Of a stretch of 64,000 nt of DNA, positions 51,901-64,000 are shown piece by piece. Under the pieces are notes generated by a model, which was given only the letters and a program-made list of their open reading frames with translations, was not told where the DNA came from and searched no databases. Origin of the DNA: Cheilinus undulatus. Taxonomy: Eukaryota > Chordata > Actinopteri > Labriformes > Labridae. The position numbers and the translations under genes were made by a program. Position 1 is the stretch's first letter. Each line of letters starts with the position of its first letter. The stretch is from NCBI RefSeq assembly GCF_018320785.1, contig NC_054875.1, positions 4,147,632-4,211,631 on the forward strand, written 5' to 3'.

Positions 51901-52013
51901 TGCAGAAAACGTCGACTGGCCTGGTTATTTATCCTTATCTTTTAAATTACAGACTGCGTTAACGATGTCCTAATTGATCAGCCACTGATAGATCAATTAT
52001 ATAAGGACTATAA

Positions 52014-54988
52014 AAAGTATTAACCCCCTTGGATGTTTTACCCTTTAATTGATTTTACAGATTAATCAAAGTCAATAAAATTGACACTGCAATTTTACTC
52101 CATTCTTCTTTGCTAAACTGCTCAAGTACACGGGGATCTGGAGTGAAGAGCCCTTTTCAAGTCCAGCCACAATTTTTCTCTTGGATTGAGGTCTGGGCTT
52201 TGACTCTGCCACTCCAGAACATTCACCTTGGTTTCCTTTAAAGCACAGGTGTCCAACTCAAGGCCCGGGGGCCAAATCCGGCCCGTGGAACAGTTAAATT
52301 CGGCCCACAAGATGATCTCATATTTCGGTTCTAACTGGCCCATCAGTCTGAGGTCTGCAGATTTCCTCAAGTATAAAAATGTGAACTTATCCTGATGATT
52401 TAAGATTTCCTTGTTAAGTCAAAAAATCTGAAAAAGTAAGGAGTAAAAATACTTAGACAAGGAGTCAGGAATGTGGGAAAAGAAATTAATTGTGTTTTAA
52501 TTTCATATTTTCAATTTAGCATCTCACAAATAGAACTCAAACTAAATTTTAACTTTTTATTTCATACTTTGAGCATTTCAACTCATAATTTTGACTTCTC
52601 ATATAATATTTTGAGCTTTTAGATTCATAATTCTAATTTTTAAGTGATATTTTGACCTTTTTGACCAGTTATTTTGTATTTTATCAAATATTTTCAACTC
52701 CAAACTGTGTCTTCATAATCCCATAGTTTGACCTTTTAGAGTCACAATTTAAAATTTTGAATTATATTTTGACTTTTAATTTCATGGTTACAAATTTTAT
52801 TTCATATTTTGACCTTTTAAACTGATGATTTTGACTTTCTTTCTCATATATTTGCCTTTAAAATACATTATTTTTCAATTTCAATTTTATGTTTTGACCT
52901 TTTTGGACTAATAAATTTACTTTCTCAAATTGTGAAAATTTAAACGTATCTTTTTAGTTTTTTAAACATCAAAATCATTTATCATCAGTGCTAAGTTTTC
53001 TTTTTTTTCATATTTTATTACTGGTGATATGAGGTTGACGGTTCATGGTTAAAAAGGTGACCCTGTTAGGCCCTCAGGTTAGTCCTGAATCCAGAACCCA
53101 GCCCCCCTGCTGTGATTGAGTTTGACACCCCTGCTTTAAACCATTTCTGTGCAGATTTCTTTGTAGGCTTTGGCTCATTGTCTTACTAGAAAATAAATAT
53201 TCTCCCAAGCCGTAGTTCTCTGTCAGACTAAGATTGTCTTCCAGGATTTTCCTGTGTTTTGCCACATTCATTTTACCCTCTACCTTTACAAGCCTTCCAG
53301 GGCTTGCTGCTGAGAAGCACCCCCACAGGATGATGCTGCCACCACCATGCTTCACAGTGGGGATGGTGTGTTTGTGCTGATCTGCAGTGTTTGGTGTCTC
53401 CATTTTGGTCTAATCAGACCAAAGAATTTTCTTCCTCTTGACCATGGAGTCTCCCACATGCCTTTTGGTGAACTCTAGTGAATCTGAGTTTTCTCCAACA
53501 ATGTCTTTCTCTTTGCCACTCTCCCATAAAGCTCTGACTGGTGAAGAACCTGACCAGCAGTTGTTGTCTGCAGTCAGATCTAGGCTGTTCTCACAAACTA
53601 TGTTGGCCATGGTTGATTTATAAAATCAATTCTTAAAAAATATTTTCTCTGTCACAAATCTACACTCAGCACCCCATCAGGACAAAGTGAAAACAGATTT
53701 ATTTTGCCAGTTAATCAAAAACAAAAACAGAAATATTTGGTTGAAATTATTTAACAGGACAGTGTGCAGTGTCATTGATTATTTACAAACATAAAAAGAC
53801 GGCTGCACCAGATTTAGCGTAAAGCTAATTTCCATCTGTAGTCCTCACATTACAGGCAGACATGTACTGAGTGTAATTAGACAACAATATCACAAATATC
53901 ACATTGACATCAGTGTTCAGAGCTTTTGTAAAAACACTAGAAATTTAGCTCAGGTTCGCCCCATACCTCTTATCTCTGCTGAGATGTTTCCACACCTTGA
54001 CTGGAGTCTACCTGTGCTAAATTAAACTGATTGGACATGATTTGAAAAGCCACACACCTCTCTATAAAAGGCCTCACAGCTGACAATAATACCAGAGCAG
54101 AAGCCAAGCCATGAGGTCAGAGGAGCTGCAGAGACAGGATTGTTGCGAGGCACAGATCTGGGGAAGGCTACAGAAACATTTCTGCTGCATTGAAGGTTCC
54201 CAAGATCACAGTGGCCTCCAGAATTCTCACACGGAGGAAAAACATGAAAGCTTGCTTGGATTTCATGAGCAAATTTTTGCAAACTAAGAGGGCTTCATGT
54301 GTCTTGCACTTAGGAGATGCTTCCATCTTATCACTTGTCATAAGCTCAGATTAGTCGAGGGCTGCAGTGATGGTTTCCTTCTGGAGCTTTGTCTCATCTC
54401 CACACAGGATCTCTGGAGCTCAGTCAGAGTGACCATCTGGTTCTCTGTCTCCTCTCTTACTAAGGCCTCTCTCCCCTGATTGCTCGGTTTGTCCAGAAGA
54501 CCAGCTCTTTGAAGGTCCTGGTTTTACCAAACTTCTTTCATGTATTACGGAGGCTGCTGTGCCCTTGGGAACCTTCAGTACAGGAGAACTGTCTCTGAGC
54601 TCTGCAGGCAGATCTTTTGACCTCATGGCTTGGTTTTTGCTCTGATATGCACTGTCAGTATAGAGAGGGTGTGTGCCTTTCTAAATCATAATCAGTTTAA
54701 TCTAGCACAGGTGGACTCCAATCAAAGTGTAGAAACCTCTCAGCAACAATCAGAGAAAGGGGAGGAACCTGAGCTAAATTTACAGTGATGTTGCAAAGGG
54801 TCTGAATACTAAAGTCAATGTGATATTTCAGTTTTTAATTTTAATAAAGTTGCAAAAACTTCCAACATTCTGGTCTGCTGTTGTCATGATGGAGGACTGA
54901 GTGTAGATTAATGAGAACAATTTTTTTTTATGGTAGCATTCTGCTGCAACAGAAGAAAAAAGTGAAGGGGGTCTGAATACTTTCTGAT
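52014..54988. mobile_element. Composite non-autonomous DNA element(s)
   Basis: The left boundary AAAAGTATTAACCCCCTT and the inverted right boundary AAAGTATTCAGACCCCCTTC are related, as for terminal inverted repeats of a fish DNA transposon derivative. The sequence breaks at 52244-53133, where a hAT element is inserted, and resumes with matching text on both sides. Several short open frames are meaningless. The superfamily is not certain, and two adjacent elements rather than one are possible. Confidence 0.5.
52244..53133. mobile_element. hAT-type element inserted in the composite element
   Basis: The ends CACAGGTGTCCAACTCAA and, inverted, CAGGGGTGTCAAACTCAA form an 18-bp inverted repeat with three mismatches. 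The flanks CTTTAAAG (52236-52243) and CTTTAAAC (53134-53141) are 8-bp near-duplicates. The interior is AT-rich with repeated ATTTTGACTTTT and carries no gene. Confidence 0.8.
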
Positions 54989-56803
54989 TCATGTTGCATG
55001 ACTCCTGTTTAACTCCTTACTGTCTGGTGTTTAACCTCCTAAGATCCTGCATCAACATATGAGTACATTACATTTTGGCTTTCCTACATTATAGGAATCA
55101 CTCTTGGTATTAGAACTGATGCAAAAAAAAATGTGCAGTCAATTTTAAGGTATTGAGCTTGAAATGCTGGGATAAATTTCTGTTTGGATATTTGCTTGGA
55201 AGTTATCAAAGTATTTTCATTGAAATTAGGAGGACATGTTTGTATATTTGAGGGTTTCATGGCTTTGAATTTATTTAAATTTTTTGTGCATTTTCATGGG
55301 AATATGGGGAAATTATGACCAAATTTTGGGGGAGCTAGATTAGGAATTTGGAGTTCAGGATTGTCCTTAGAAATTTTCAGGATTTCTGTTAGAAAACTTT
55401 AGGGGGTTTTGGTCATTGCATCACTTTCATGGAATTTTGGAGAATGTTTTTTTTAAATCTGCCAAGAGATTTAAGTTGGAATTTACTTTAATATTTAAGA
55501 ATTTGCTTGAATTTTTTCAGGAATTTGCATGGTTGTTTGTTGGATACATTTTTATTGGAGTGTTCAGGCTTTATGAGGAATTTTCACTGAAAGATTTGAG
55601 GACTAACTAAAGCAGTGATACTCAAGGTGTGGCTCTTGAGGCACATGTGGCTCTTTTGTATCTTCATTTAAAATATTATTCCCCTGGAATACCTATAAAA
55701 AGGGAAATGTTGACCTCAGAAATAATCCATTGCAAGTCACAAGTCAGGCTGATTTCCACACTTACACAGTTGGCTTTAATTGTCAAGCTTTATTTTCTGT
55801 CTATATATTTCTATTGCCCTTACGTTCAGTTTTTACCACTTTTTTTGCCACCTTTAACCCATTTCTGCCACTTTTTGCCCATTTTTTTTGCAACTTTTAT
55901 ACTGTTTTTGCATCCCCCCCTTTTCAACTTTTCAGCCTTTCGCCAATGAATGCCACTTTTTTCTGACTTTTCCCACCTTTTTGCTGCTTCAGGATTGTCC
56001 TGAATTTTGGGGGTTTGGAAAGGAAAATTTCCTAAGAAATTCCTGATCAACAACAAGACCGATATTTTAATGTACCAGGTCCCATTTATCCCAAATAGGT
56101 GGGAGAAAATAAAAATGCGCTCCAAAGGTTTAGGTTTCAGGAGGTTAAAGAAACAAACCATCATAAATGTGCATTTTAAAACGGCTGTTACCATGGTTAC
56201 TGCTATGTTGATTCTATAGAATTGTATCGATACGCGTCTGCAAACAGCACATTTATGATATATTGCCAATTTGATTTTTGGAGAAAAAATGTCACCCTTA
56301 AATAAAATGCACACATTGTTTCTAATGAATTTTCTTAGCTAATGTGAAAAAATTGGATGAATTGTGCAGATGCAACTGGAAGTAAAAACTCCACCCAGTG
56401 AACGTGTCATTTACTCATTTTAATGGTTAAAAAAATACTTCTTTGCGCAAAGAGACAACAATACGTCTCTGTTCACTGAGGAAACAAGAGACCAAAACAA
56501 TGATGGCCACCAAATGATGACAGGTGGAGCGAGAGAAGATGAGGTAAATGTTTTTGAGGAGAGAAAACAAAAAAAGGCACAATTTACAATCAATCATGCC
56601 CCAAATTCACAATAATTATAACGACAACAATAATAATAATAACAATAATAATAATAATATATCAATACAGCTAAAAAAAAATCTGAAAATCTGCAACAAC
56701 GAAAAATACAGACCAAATCTATCATACAAGGCAAATCCTGCCTGTCAGGCTCCTCCTGGTTTCTGTACAGCTGGGCCCCCCCCACAGAGACCTCAGTAAC
56801 ACA
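54989..56803. other. myt1-asxl1 spacer with repeats and asxl1 3' UTR
   Basis: Left part: AT-rich with repeated GGAATTT motifs (55180-55600). A truncated copy of the hAT-like element starts at 55613 (CAGTGATACTC) and keeps the TTTTTGCCACTT array to about 55990. Right part: probable asxl1 3' UTR, with an (AAT)n microsatellite at 56625-56660 next to the stop at 56804. Confidence 0.5.
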
Positions 56804-59800
56804 CTATCTGACCACCAGACACGACACGCACAGTTTGGAGGGCCCGATGCAGTCGTCATGGCAGAAGGCACCGCAGCCTTGGCACATGATCATGGCTTTG
56901 AGGCGGCACGAGCATTTGAGCGCCACCTCCTCGGCCGTACTGTCAGTAAAGGCCTGGATGCTGAGGGTGGCCTGCGTGGAGGTCAAACGGGGGCGCAGCT
57001 GGAGAACGCTGTCCGCCATGCTGCGGGAGAAACCGCCGTTATCCATCACAGACACGTTGGCCGTGTAGCTGACTCCTCCGCCTTGCTTGGGGAGCTTCCC
57101 GTAGAGCTGGAAGGGGAGTGACGATGAGGGCGATGGAGAGGAGGAGGAGGACGGGGAGCCGGAGGAGTAGGGAGCTTTGTTGTGCTCCTTCTTGGCCATC
57201 CTGGCTAAAGTCATCTCCATGTTGAGGAGTCCCTCCATGGCCCCGCCGCTCAGGTAGCCATCCATGGAGCTGCTTGGCTCCTTTTTGGTAACACTCAGAG
57301 GTTTGGTGGGGGGCGATTTAGCCAGAGCCTGGCAGGATGGACGAGCACCGACTTCGTTCTTCACAGACGACGCAGGAGATAGCTGCTGTTGGTGAGCATG
57401 GGGGATTTGAGATGGAGGAGGGCGCCAGTTGATCTTGATGGTGGGCACCACTTCCGTGGGGCACGGGTCAGCATGGGGAGGAGAGGGGCCGTTCTGCAGG
57501 GTCCGCTGAGAGTTCTGCGGTCTGTCTGGAGTGACCACGGGGCCGTGAGAGTCTTTGATGACGGTGGACTCCATAGCGCCCTGAGAGCTGATGTCTGGTT
57601 TCCCTCTGAAGTTTAAACTGGAGGAGGAGGGGGGCAGAGAGGTGATGACAGGGACCGCTCCAGGGGCCTGCTGGGACTGATACTGGGAAACAGCTGGGGT
57701 CTCCATCAGACAGGACACAGGACGTCCTGGAGGAGACTTGTTGTGGTTCTGATAGGCCGCAGACAGATCTGGGCTTGGAGACTGGGCTGAGATGTCCGGT
57801 CTGCCTCGTGGCAGCGGTGGCAATCTTGGCTGGGGTCCCGGTAATCGGCTGATCTCTAACCTGTTGGCAGAGTGCGTGGGCAGAACCTTCTCCAGGGGCA
57901 GACTGCCCTGTAGCAGCTGAGTGACCAGCGGGTTGTTGGCTTCCACACTAGACACCGGTCTGGCTGAGCTGGCCGGTCTCTTGGAGGCAGCAGCAGAACC
58001 GGGGAGGTTGATGGACTGCTTCAAACCTCCACGACACTCGTCTTCAGTTGACACCTGTCTGGAGATCCTGCAGTCTTCTCCTGGCTCCATTTTGACCACA
58101 ACGTTGGTGTCCCGGATGGGGAGGGGCTGGTGATCCTGGAAGTAGAGATGCCACAATACCAGAATTAGAGTTTAATACACTATTGTTCAAATTTAAACAT
58201 ATTGATTTGGGTTCAGAAGTCATTTGAAGTCACTTGTGATATCAAACATTTCCGTTTCAATCCATAAAAAGTTCCTTTTCTCATGTTTATGTGCATGTTT
58301 TAATCTACAGTGTACTTAAAGAAGCAGGCCAATACCTCCAGCAGGAGGTCCTTTACCTTACTTTAAGACTGGTAAAACTCAAAATGCCAAAAACAGTTTT
58401 GAATGTAAAATTGTGCAATTTTAAAATGCAATTAAAAAGGAGGCAATTAATTTTAACAACGGAACCTGCAACCTGATGATTCAAATCATTAAAATACAGC
58501 GTGCAAATGGACTTTGCGACTGTTTTGTTTTGTTCTTTTTGGTGAAGAAGTTTGACAAGGACCTGGAGAAGGAAATACCTGCACTGTAAACATATTCATA
58601 AAAAAAAAGCACTGTGTGAAAACACGGGTAGTCAAATCACCAGTCAGATAGCATTTTTACTATGGATTGACCTTACATTGGTAAGAAACCTTACATTCTG
58701 TCAAGCATTGACAGACAGGATATATCCAGTCAGTCTGCTTTGGTACATGCTGGTTTTCGCCTCTGTCTATGTCACGGAGCATGAATGCTGCTTGAGTAGC
58801 TTCAGAGTGAGTTATGCTCATGTTGTCGTTCATGATGTGTAAACTGAACTTTTAAGTCACTGTTAACCAAAAGTATGGACGTTTACTGCGTTAAGCTGGG
58901 CATACACTGTGCAATTTTCCTCTGATTCAGCCATGAATTTTAAGTCACACGACACATTTAGAAGTCATGCCGACTTCCAATGGGTTGGGCGTTGTTTGTC
59001 GTGCTGCGTACAAGAGGATATGACGGCCGACAACGTCCCGATCACAGTCCGACCAGCAGCTCGCAACTGGTCGGATGGATTTCTGACACATTTGATATTT
59101 TGGTTGTATGACTGCAGACACTCCACAGTCAGAGCAGAAACACATGCAGATTAAAAACTTTGGGGGATTGTTTTCCTTTGTTAGCTGTCAGACAATGTTG
59201 TAAATCACCCTGACAACAGCTGGATTGACTTTTTGATGGCCCTCCATCCTCACGATGATAAAGGAAATAAATGAGTAGGAAATATTCCCAACTGCGGACC
59301 TGCAGCTGGCACGGATGGTGATGCTGTCTGTGTGTTTGGGATAGAGAGAAAGAGAATATGACTGGAGACACGTCACTCTCAGAGTGTGAAACTTTTTAAA
59401 AAGAAAACTGCAGATTTCTCCTACAGTCAGTCGCGACTTCACTAGTTCAGTGTGAGCACTCAGACGAAGCACAACCATCTGACTGTATAGTCTGACCACA
59501 TAAATTGTGTGCGATGGTCTTGCGTCGTAAGCGATTCAAATGCACAGTATGAGTTGACATTCTGCCACGACTGTCGTAGGGTCAGCTTGAAATTGCAGAG
59601 TATGCCAGGCTTGCTTTAAGGCATGGCCAAGGTTTATATAGAAAATCAGACATTACATTAAATACTTTCTAAGACCCTTTTCAAGACCCTTTTCATACAT
59701 TTTAAGACCTATTGCACCTTCAGTTTCTAAGCCCTTACATTAATGACACAGTCTGGTAAATGTTTTGGGCCGACAGTATGATAAAAATGTGACAGAGAAA

Positions 59801-62800
59801 ATGACAATGGTATATCTTATTGTAGTATGAAAATAAGAATTCTTGGAGAATTTTTCATAATAGACTATGAGGAAAAATAAAACTTGATACTATAAGGTAG
59901 CTGAATGGAAGTTCTTATTTTTTACTTAAGTGGCCTTAAGCTTTTTATACCTCAATCTGGAAGTAGCTGCTTACAATTTTTGCTCCGTAGTAAAAGTAAA
60001 ACAGCACAGTTTTAGGTTTTAGGGAAAAAAAACTGTATAATTGCGCACTAATTCTGATTCTAAAGCATACATGTGCAGCCATCATATTACTGCTGTAGCC
60101 ATAGTTCACTTTAATTGTGCTATATTCATTTCAATAATTTATTTCCACAAGTCTGTGGGCTAAAAATGTTGCCAGCATATAATAAAGATAGACTGGCACA
60201 ATATCTCACTTCATTAATGTCTTCTATGACTTAAAACTAGTCTATAAGCTCTTTAGATTAATATAAATATAGATAACACAATCTGAGACCTCATAGTCAT
60301 GCTTTTATGATTTTTTTTGCACTTTTTAAAAGCCTTTATTTGACTTAATTCATTTATCAACTATCAATATTTTTAAAGACTCTGCAGATGCCCTCACAAC
60401 CCTGTAAGAACTCACTGTGCTTCAAAGGAGAAGAGCGTGCATGCCGTTTATCACACATTAAAAAACAAGCACATCACAGCATGTGCTACAGTAATCATTT
60501 ACTTTCAGTTACCTGCTTTTATGATCATGGGAAGCTGAAATTGATGAAGTGCAACTTCGGCAACAATCAAACAAAATCCTTCTTCTTCCTGCATGTTTGT
60601 GTGGAGGTGTCGATGTATTCCTAAGATCTTTAGACTGCTGTGAAACAAGCAGTCAACAAACACCTGATTTCTCTTTCTTTCTTTCATAACTTTTGGTACT
60701 ATTAAGGTGAAAATAATGGATATTTTCATGTGTAATGTGCTAAGTGATCTTGAGAGCCTTACCTGGGAATGGGGGCGACTGTGCTGAGGGTGGGGCAGAC
60801 CGTTGGGGAAGCATGGCTGAATGACTGTCTGACCTTGGCGGCTGGACACGTGGGCGTGGATGACTGGCTGCTGGTTCTGAGGGGGAGGAGGAGGACTGCA
60901 GATGACCAGTTGGCCGTTTCTGGGCGTGCTCAGTTGAGGGCACCAGTCCTGATCGGGGTGCTGATCATCCTCCTGAACCTCGTTCTCACAGTCTGAAGCG
61001 GTTTCCGTAGAGTCACTGTGAGTCCCAGCCTCGTCGTCTTTCTCAGAGGAGTCCATGTGCTGGGGTGAGGATGTGTTTGTAGGCTTTCTCTCTGTAGCAG
61101 AGGGAGAGAAAACGTCCTGGGCATCCACATGATGGGAGCCATGTTGGATGACACCTCCTAGTCCTGCCTCCTTTCCTTTCAGCTGCTCTTTGGGCTGGCA
61201 GGAATTCGCTAGAGTCTGAATGACATCCACACCCTGAGCCCCAAACCTGGGGAGGGAATCTGGGATGGAGGTTGGGACCAGAGAGGGTTTTTCAGGACCC
61301 AGGTCTGCCCTTTCAGAGGGGGCAGCAGCAGAGTCTGGGACTTGGTTCAGCCTGGTTGACTGAGGGGCCTGGGTGGGTACAGAGTCCAGCTCCGGAGAAG
61401 ACGACTCAGCTGCTTTCTCTGCAAGACTGTTGGAGGAGCTCTGGTCGCTGGCTGATGCTGCTTCTCCTTCTTCTCCAGCTTCTGCGCTCCCGGGGACCTC
61501 CTCTAGAGGTGGAGTCGGGGTCTGAGGGGGCTCCAGGGACATGGAGGTGGAGGTAGTGGACAGAGACGGCGACGGCTCTGGCACTGGCTCTACATTGTGA
61601 AGCTGTAGTTGTGTTCCAGACGAATTAGAGCCCGAAGACGATCCCTGCTCCTCCATCCCACCACCTCCCCCTCTTCCACTTCCTCCTCCTCCTCCTCCTC
61701 CTCCGTCTCCTCCTCCGGGCTCGATAGGTCCTGGATGCTCTCGCGCTCGTCGTCCATTGCTGCTATCCGGTAGCCCAGTAGCAGCCCGCACCCGGACCCC
61801 GTCCGTCCCTGTCCCGTCGCCAGTGGCTGCAACAGCAGCAGCGGCCTCGCGTTGGGCGCGGGCTTGCTGGGCGCGGGCTTTGATGTCCGCCAAGGTGCGC
61901 GCACCCCCCGTCCCCGACCGCCGCGAGCCCTCGCCGGGAGGCACGATCCGCGGACAGATCTGGTAGGTGGGGTGGCCTTTGACCCAGGGAGGTTTGATTC
62001 TGGACAGTTGAATCTGGAGAGGAAGCACAAAGACAAGGTTGAACTTGCATCAAAACCCACTTAATTCTTAGAGGGAAAGTTCATTTAGGCACAAGACCAC
62101 TTGAGGCCTGATTTTGGCCCAGTATACTCCTAGATTGGGAGGTTCAAGGCTTATCGCAAGACATGTTATGTCTGAATTAGTGTTTCTAAGAGATCTTGTG
62201 TCCGTGAAATCTTCACTGTGAAATCATTAACAGGTTTGACAGTCCCGTCTTCTTTGTCAGGAGGATAATAATGTTAAAAAATGGTCCAAATCTGTCATTA
62301 AGTCTGGTGTCTCCCACATTTTTAAAACAGGCTAAAATTTATAAATCTTTGGAGGTACAGCCATACAAGATAAAAAAAAAGTCTTTCCACCCTAGGATTA
62401 GTTAAACCAAGTCTTACCCGGATAGGCGGCACCTTGGGCTCTTCTGTTGTCGGCTGCGGCTTCTCCGTACGGACACCGTCAATTGTGGTACGAAAGGACT
62501 GACGGTCATCCAGCCGCGGCCTCTTTTCGGGAAAGCTGGAAAAGGCCTGAGCCTCGTCGGGCCTCCTCTTCTCCTTGAGCTGGGAGCTGGGAACGGGAGT
62601 GGTGGCTGGGCTGGCTGAGGGGCTGCTCTCACGGCTGCTGGTGGCGGTGCCTCCGGTGATGGAGGTGACCACAGAGGCGGTGTCATCCAGGGGATCGGCC
62701 GCAACCGCGGCACTGGATGACGCTGAAGAGGAAGAGGAGGAGTCCAAGCCTGCTGCAAAAGCTCCTTGTCTGTCTGAGGGGGAGGAGGGCGAGGAGGCTG

Positions 62801-63986
62801 GTGAGGAGGCAGATGAAGAAGATGAGGAGGAGGAGGATGGGGAGGAGGTGGAGGCCAGAACGGGCGCGGCCTCCTCTGGGAGAAGGCGAGCTGTGACTTC
62901 TGGCTCTTCGTTGGCGCTGGTGGAGGCAGGACTGGGGCTGGGGCTTGGAGTGGGTGTTGGAGTGGGTGTTGGAGTGGGTGTCGGAGTGGGAATGGGAGCT
63001 GGTAATGTGACCGGCTCTGGAGTGGGTGCAGGCTTTTCCTCTATCGTGGTGGTCTCAGCTGGGAGCTCCACGCCACACTCGGCCTGCAGCACCACCTCAC
63101 CTTGCACCACTGTGTTGTCGGACATGGGCGAGCCCATGGAGACTGCAGAGATGTCCAGAGCAGCGCTGTCTTCTGTGGTTTCTGTTGCCTGTATGGCTGG
63201 AGGAGTGGCCTTACAGAGGGTTCTGCGGGCCCGGCGGCGCAGATCAGCTCGCGTGCGTCTCCTCATCCGCCCGTCTCTCCTCCTCCGACCAACGCTGCGT
63301 CTCTTCGGTGTTGCAACTACAGCTACGTCACTTTCCAGCACCGTTGCTGCAACTTCACTGGCTTCACTGGCAGTCAGTTTAAGGGACTCCTCCTTAGTCA
63401 GACCAGACCTAAAGGTACACAAAACACAGTTTAGATTTTCATGAATTATCTGCATGTCCCAGTGACATGGCGAATACTTTAGTGGTTCTCAACTGGTCTA
63501 GCGTCAGAACCCAACACCTCCTGGATGAGAAGCTGTGAACCATATTAGTCTAACATCCAAATATTTTTATGAAAATGATGTATTTTGACTTGAGTTGGAA
63601 CAAAAGACACATCATAAAGAGATGGAGACATTTCCTTCAAAATAAAAGCCAGTTATAGACTTTTGCTACACATTTTTATCCAGGCATTCATCCACAACCC
63701 ACTGAAGAGGACTACCTGATCCACCCGGTCTACATTATAAATGAGACAGCAGGCACATGGAAGTAACAAAGTACAAGTACATGTCTTTAGATCAACGTAA
63801 AAGTGAACCACAAATCACTGACAGAACCTGATATGTCCTTTGTGTGAGTGGTGAAATCATGAAGTAAGTGGGGGTCTTACTTTTGCCCGTGGTACTCCTC
63901 AAAGAATTTCTCCTTCCATGCTTCAACCTTCTTCTCTTTCTCCATTTCCTGTCGGAATCGCACCTGCATCTCATGGGTGAACTCAC
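56804..63986 (-). CDS. asxl1: ASXL1-like Polycomb cofactor, C-terminal exons (partial gene)
   Basis: ASXL proteins are nuclear cofactors: their DEUBAD/ASXH region activates the H2A-K119 deubiquitinase BAP1, and a C-terminal atypical PHD finger ends the protein. Coding exons in transcript order are 63881-63986, 62418-63408, 60763-62013 and 56804-58135, with matching phases, giving about 1226 residues. The N-terminal HARE-HTH part and most of the DEUBAD lie past the right edge. Features in order: end of the ASXH/DEUBAD region ([19 protein letters not shown], then SGLTKEES), an Arg-rich block with [10 protein letters not shown], a Pro-Thr repeat, Ser-rich runs, EEPKVPPIR joined to [31 protein letters not shown], a Gly run, [18 protein letters not shown], and the PHD finger ([17 protein letters not shown]) ending LVVR. 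IKPPWV and SLPLEKVLP point to ASXL1 rather than ASXL2 or ASXL3. Confidence 0.88.
58136..60762 (-). other. asxl1: asxl1 intron splitting the large 3' coding region
   Basis: GT donor at 60761-60762 and CAG acceptor at 58136-58138, phase 0, between ...HSRPHSQ and DHQPLPIRD. It contains an inverted-repeat element (58889-59620). The remainder is AT-rich and not recognised. Confidence 0.6.
58889..59620. mobile_element. Inverted-repeat element in asxl1 intron
   Basis: The left end reads AAGCTGGGCATACACTGTGC and the right end, inverted, reads AAGCCTGGCATACTCTGCAA; both continue into AATTT. The interior is richer in CpG than the flanks. The element looks like a ~730-bp non-autonomous fish DNA transposon. 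No coding capacity. Confidence 0.6.
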
Positions 63987-64000
63987 CTAAAACAAAAAGA

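Noticed and set aside
62575-63444. 289-codon plus-strand open frame with Glu runs and a valine-glycine repeat
   Set aside because: Antisense of the well-supported asxl1 exon 62418-63408; no family resemblance.
56804-63986. Assignment to asxl2 or asxl3
   Set aside because: The IKPPWV...QICPRI segment and [19 protein letters not shown] fit ASXL1 as I know it better than the corresponding ASXL2 segments, although the extreme C-terminus is shared by the family.

Overview
The window is vertebrate nuclear DNA, almost certainly from a teleost fish. Its genes are split into many short exons with GT/AG borders, and the introns and spacers are packed with fish-type repeats: hAT-like elements with 8-bp target duplications, small inverted-repeat elements, a tRNA-derived SINE and young tandem arrays. 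The species cannot be named from the sequence.

Five protein genes can be built exon by exon with consistent reading frames. Left to right: (1) the 5' part of suv39h1, an H3K9 methyltransferase, minus strand, 318-6327, running off the left edge; (2) slc51a, organic solute transporter alpha, minus, 9188-13393, complete, 414 aa; (3) porcn, the Wnt O-acyltransferase Porcupine, minus, 16177-23188, complete, 450 aa; (4) myt1, a seven-finger C2HC transcription factor, plus, 33447-50960, complete, 1218 aa, with a CpG-rich 5' region near 29160-29553; (5) the C-terminal part of asxl1, a Polycomb/BAP1 cofactor with a terminal PHD finger, minus, 56804-63986, running off the right edge.

The remaining sequence is mostly repeats. 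Several insertions are nested: a three-level nest at 10575-11985, a hAT element inside an older element at 52014-54988, and two inverted-repeat elements filled with tandem repeats at 40620-41135 and 41470-42270. Tandem arrays in myt1 introns include two 307-bp units that read as identical (35621-36234), a ~100-bp unit rich in CCCTAA-like motifs (45859-46480) and a GGAT array (49297-50190).

The most unusual observation is in suv39h1. Between the 19-nt first coding exon and the exon that starts the conserved pre-chromodomain region lie three exons of exactly 78 nt. All three are phase 1/1, and they encode three related 26-residue acidic repeats. They could be skipped singly or together without breaking the frame. 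I know of no such repeat in mammalian SUV39H1. Three of the genes are chromatin or transcription regulators (suv39h1, myt1, asxl1). The other two act at membranes: bile-acid/steroid transport (slc51a) and Wnt lipidation in the ER (porcn). They share no pathway; the arrangement looks like ordinary chromosomal neighbourhood.
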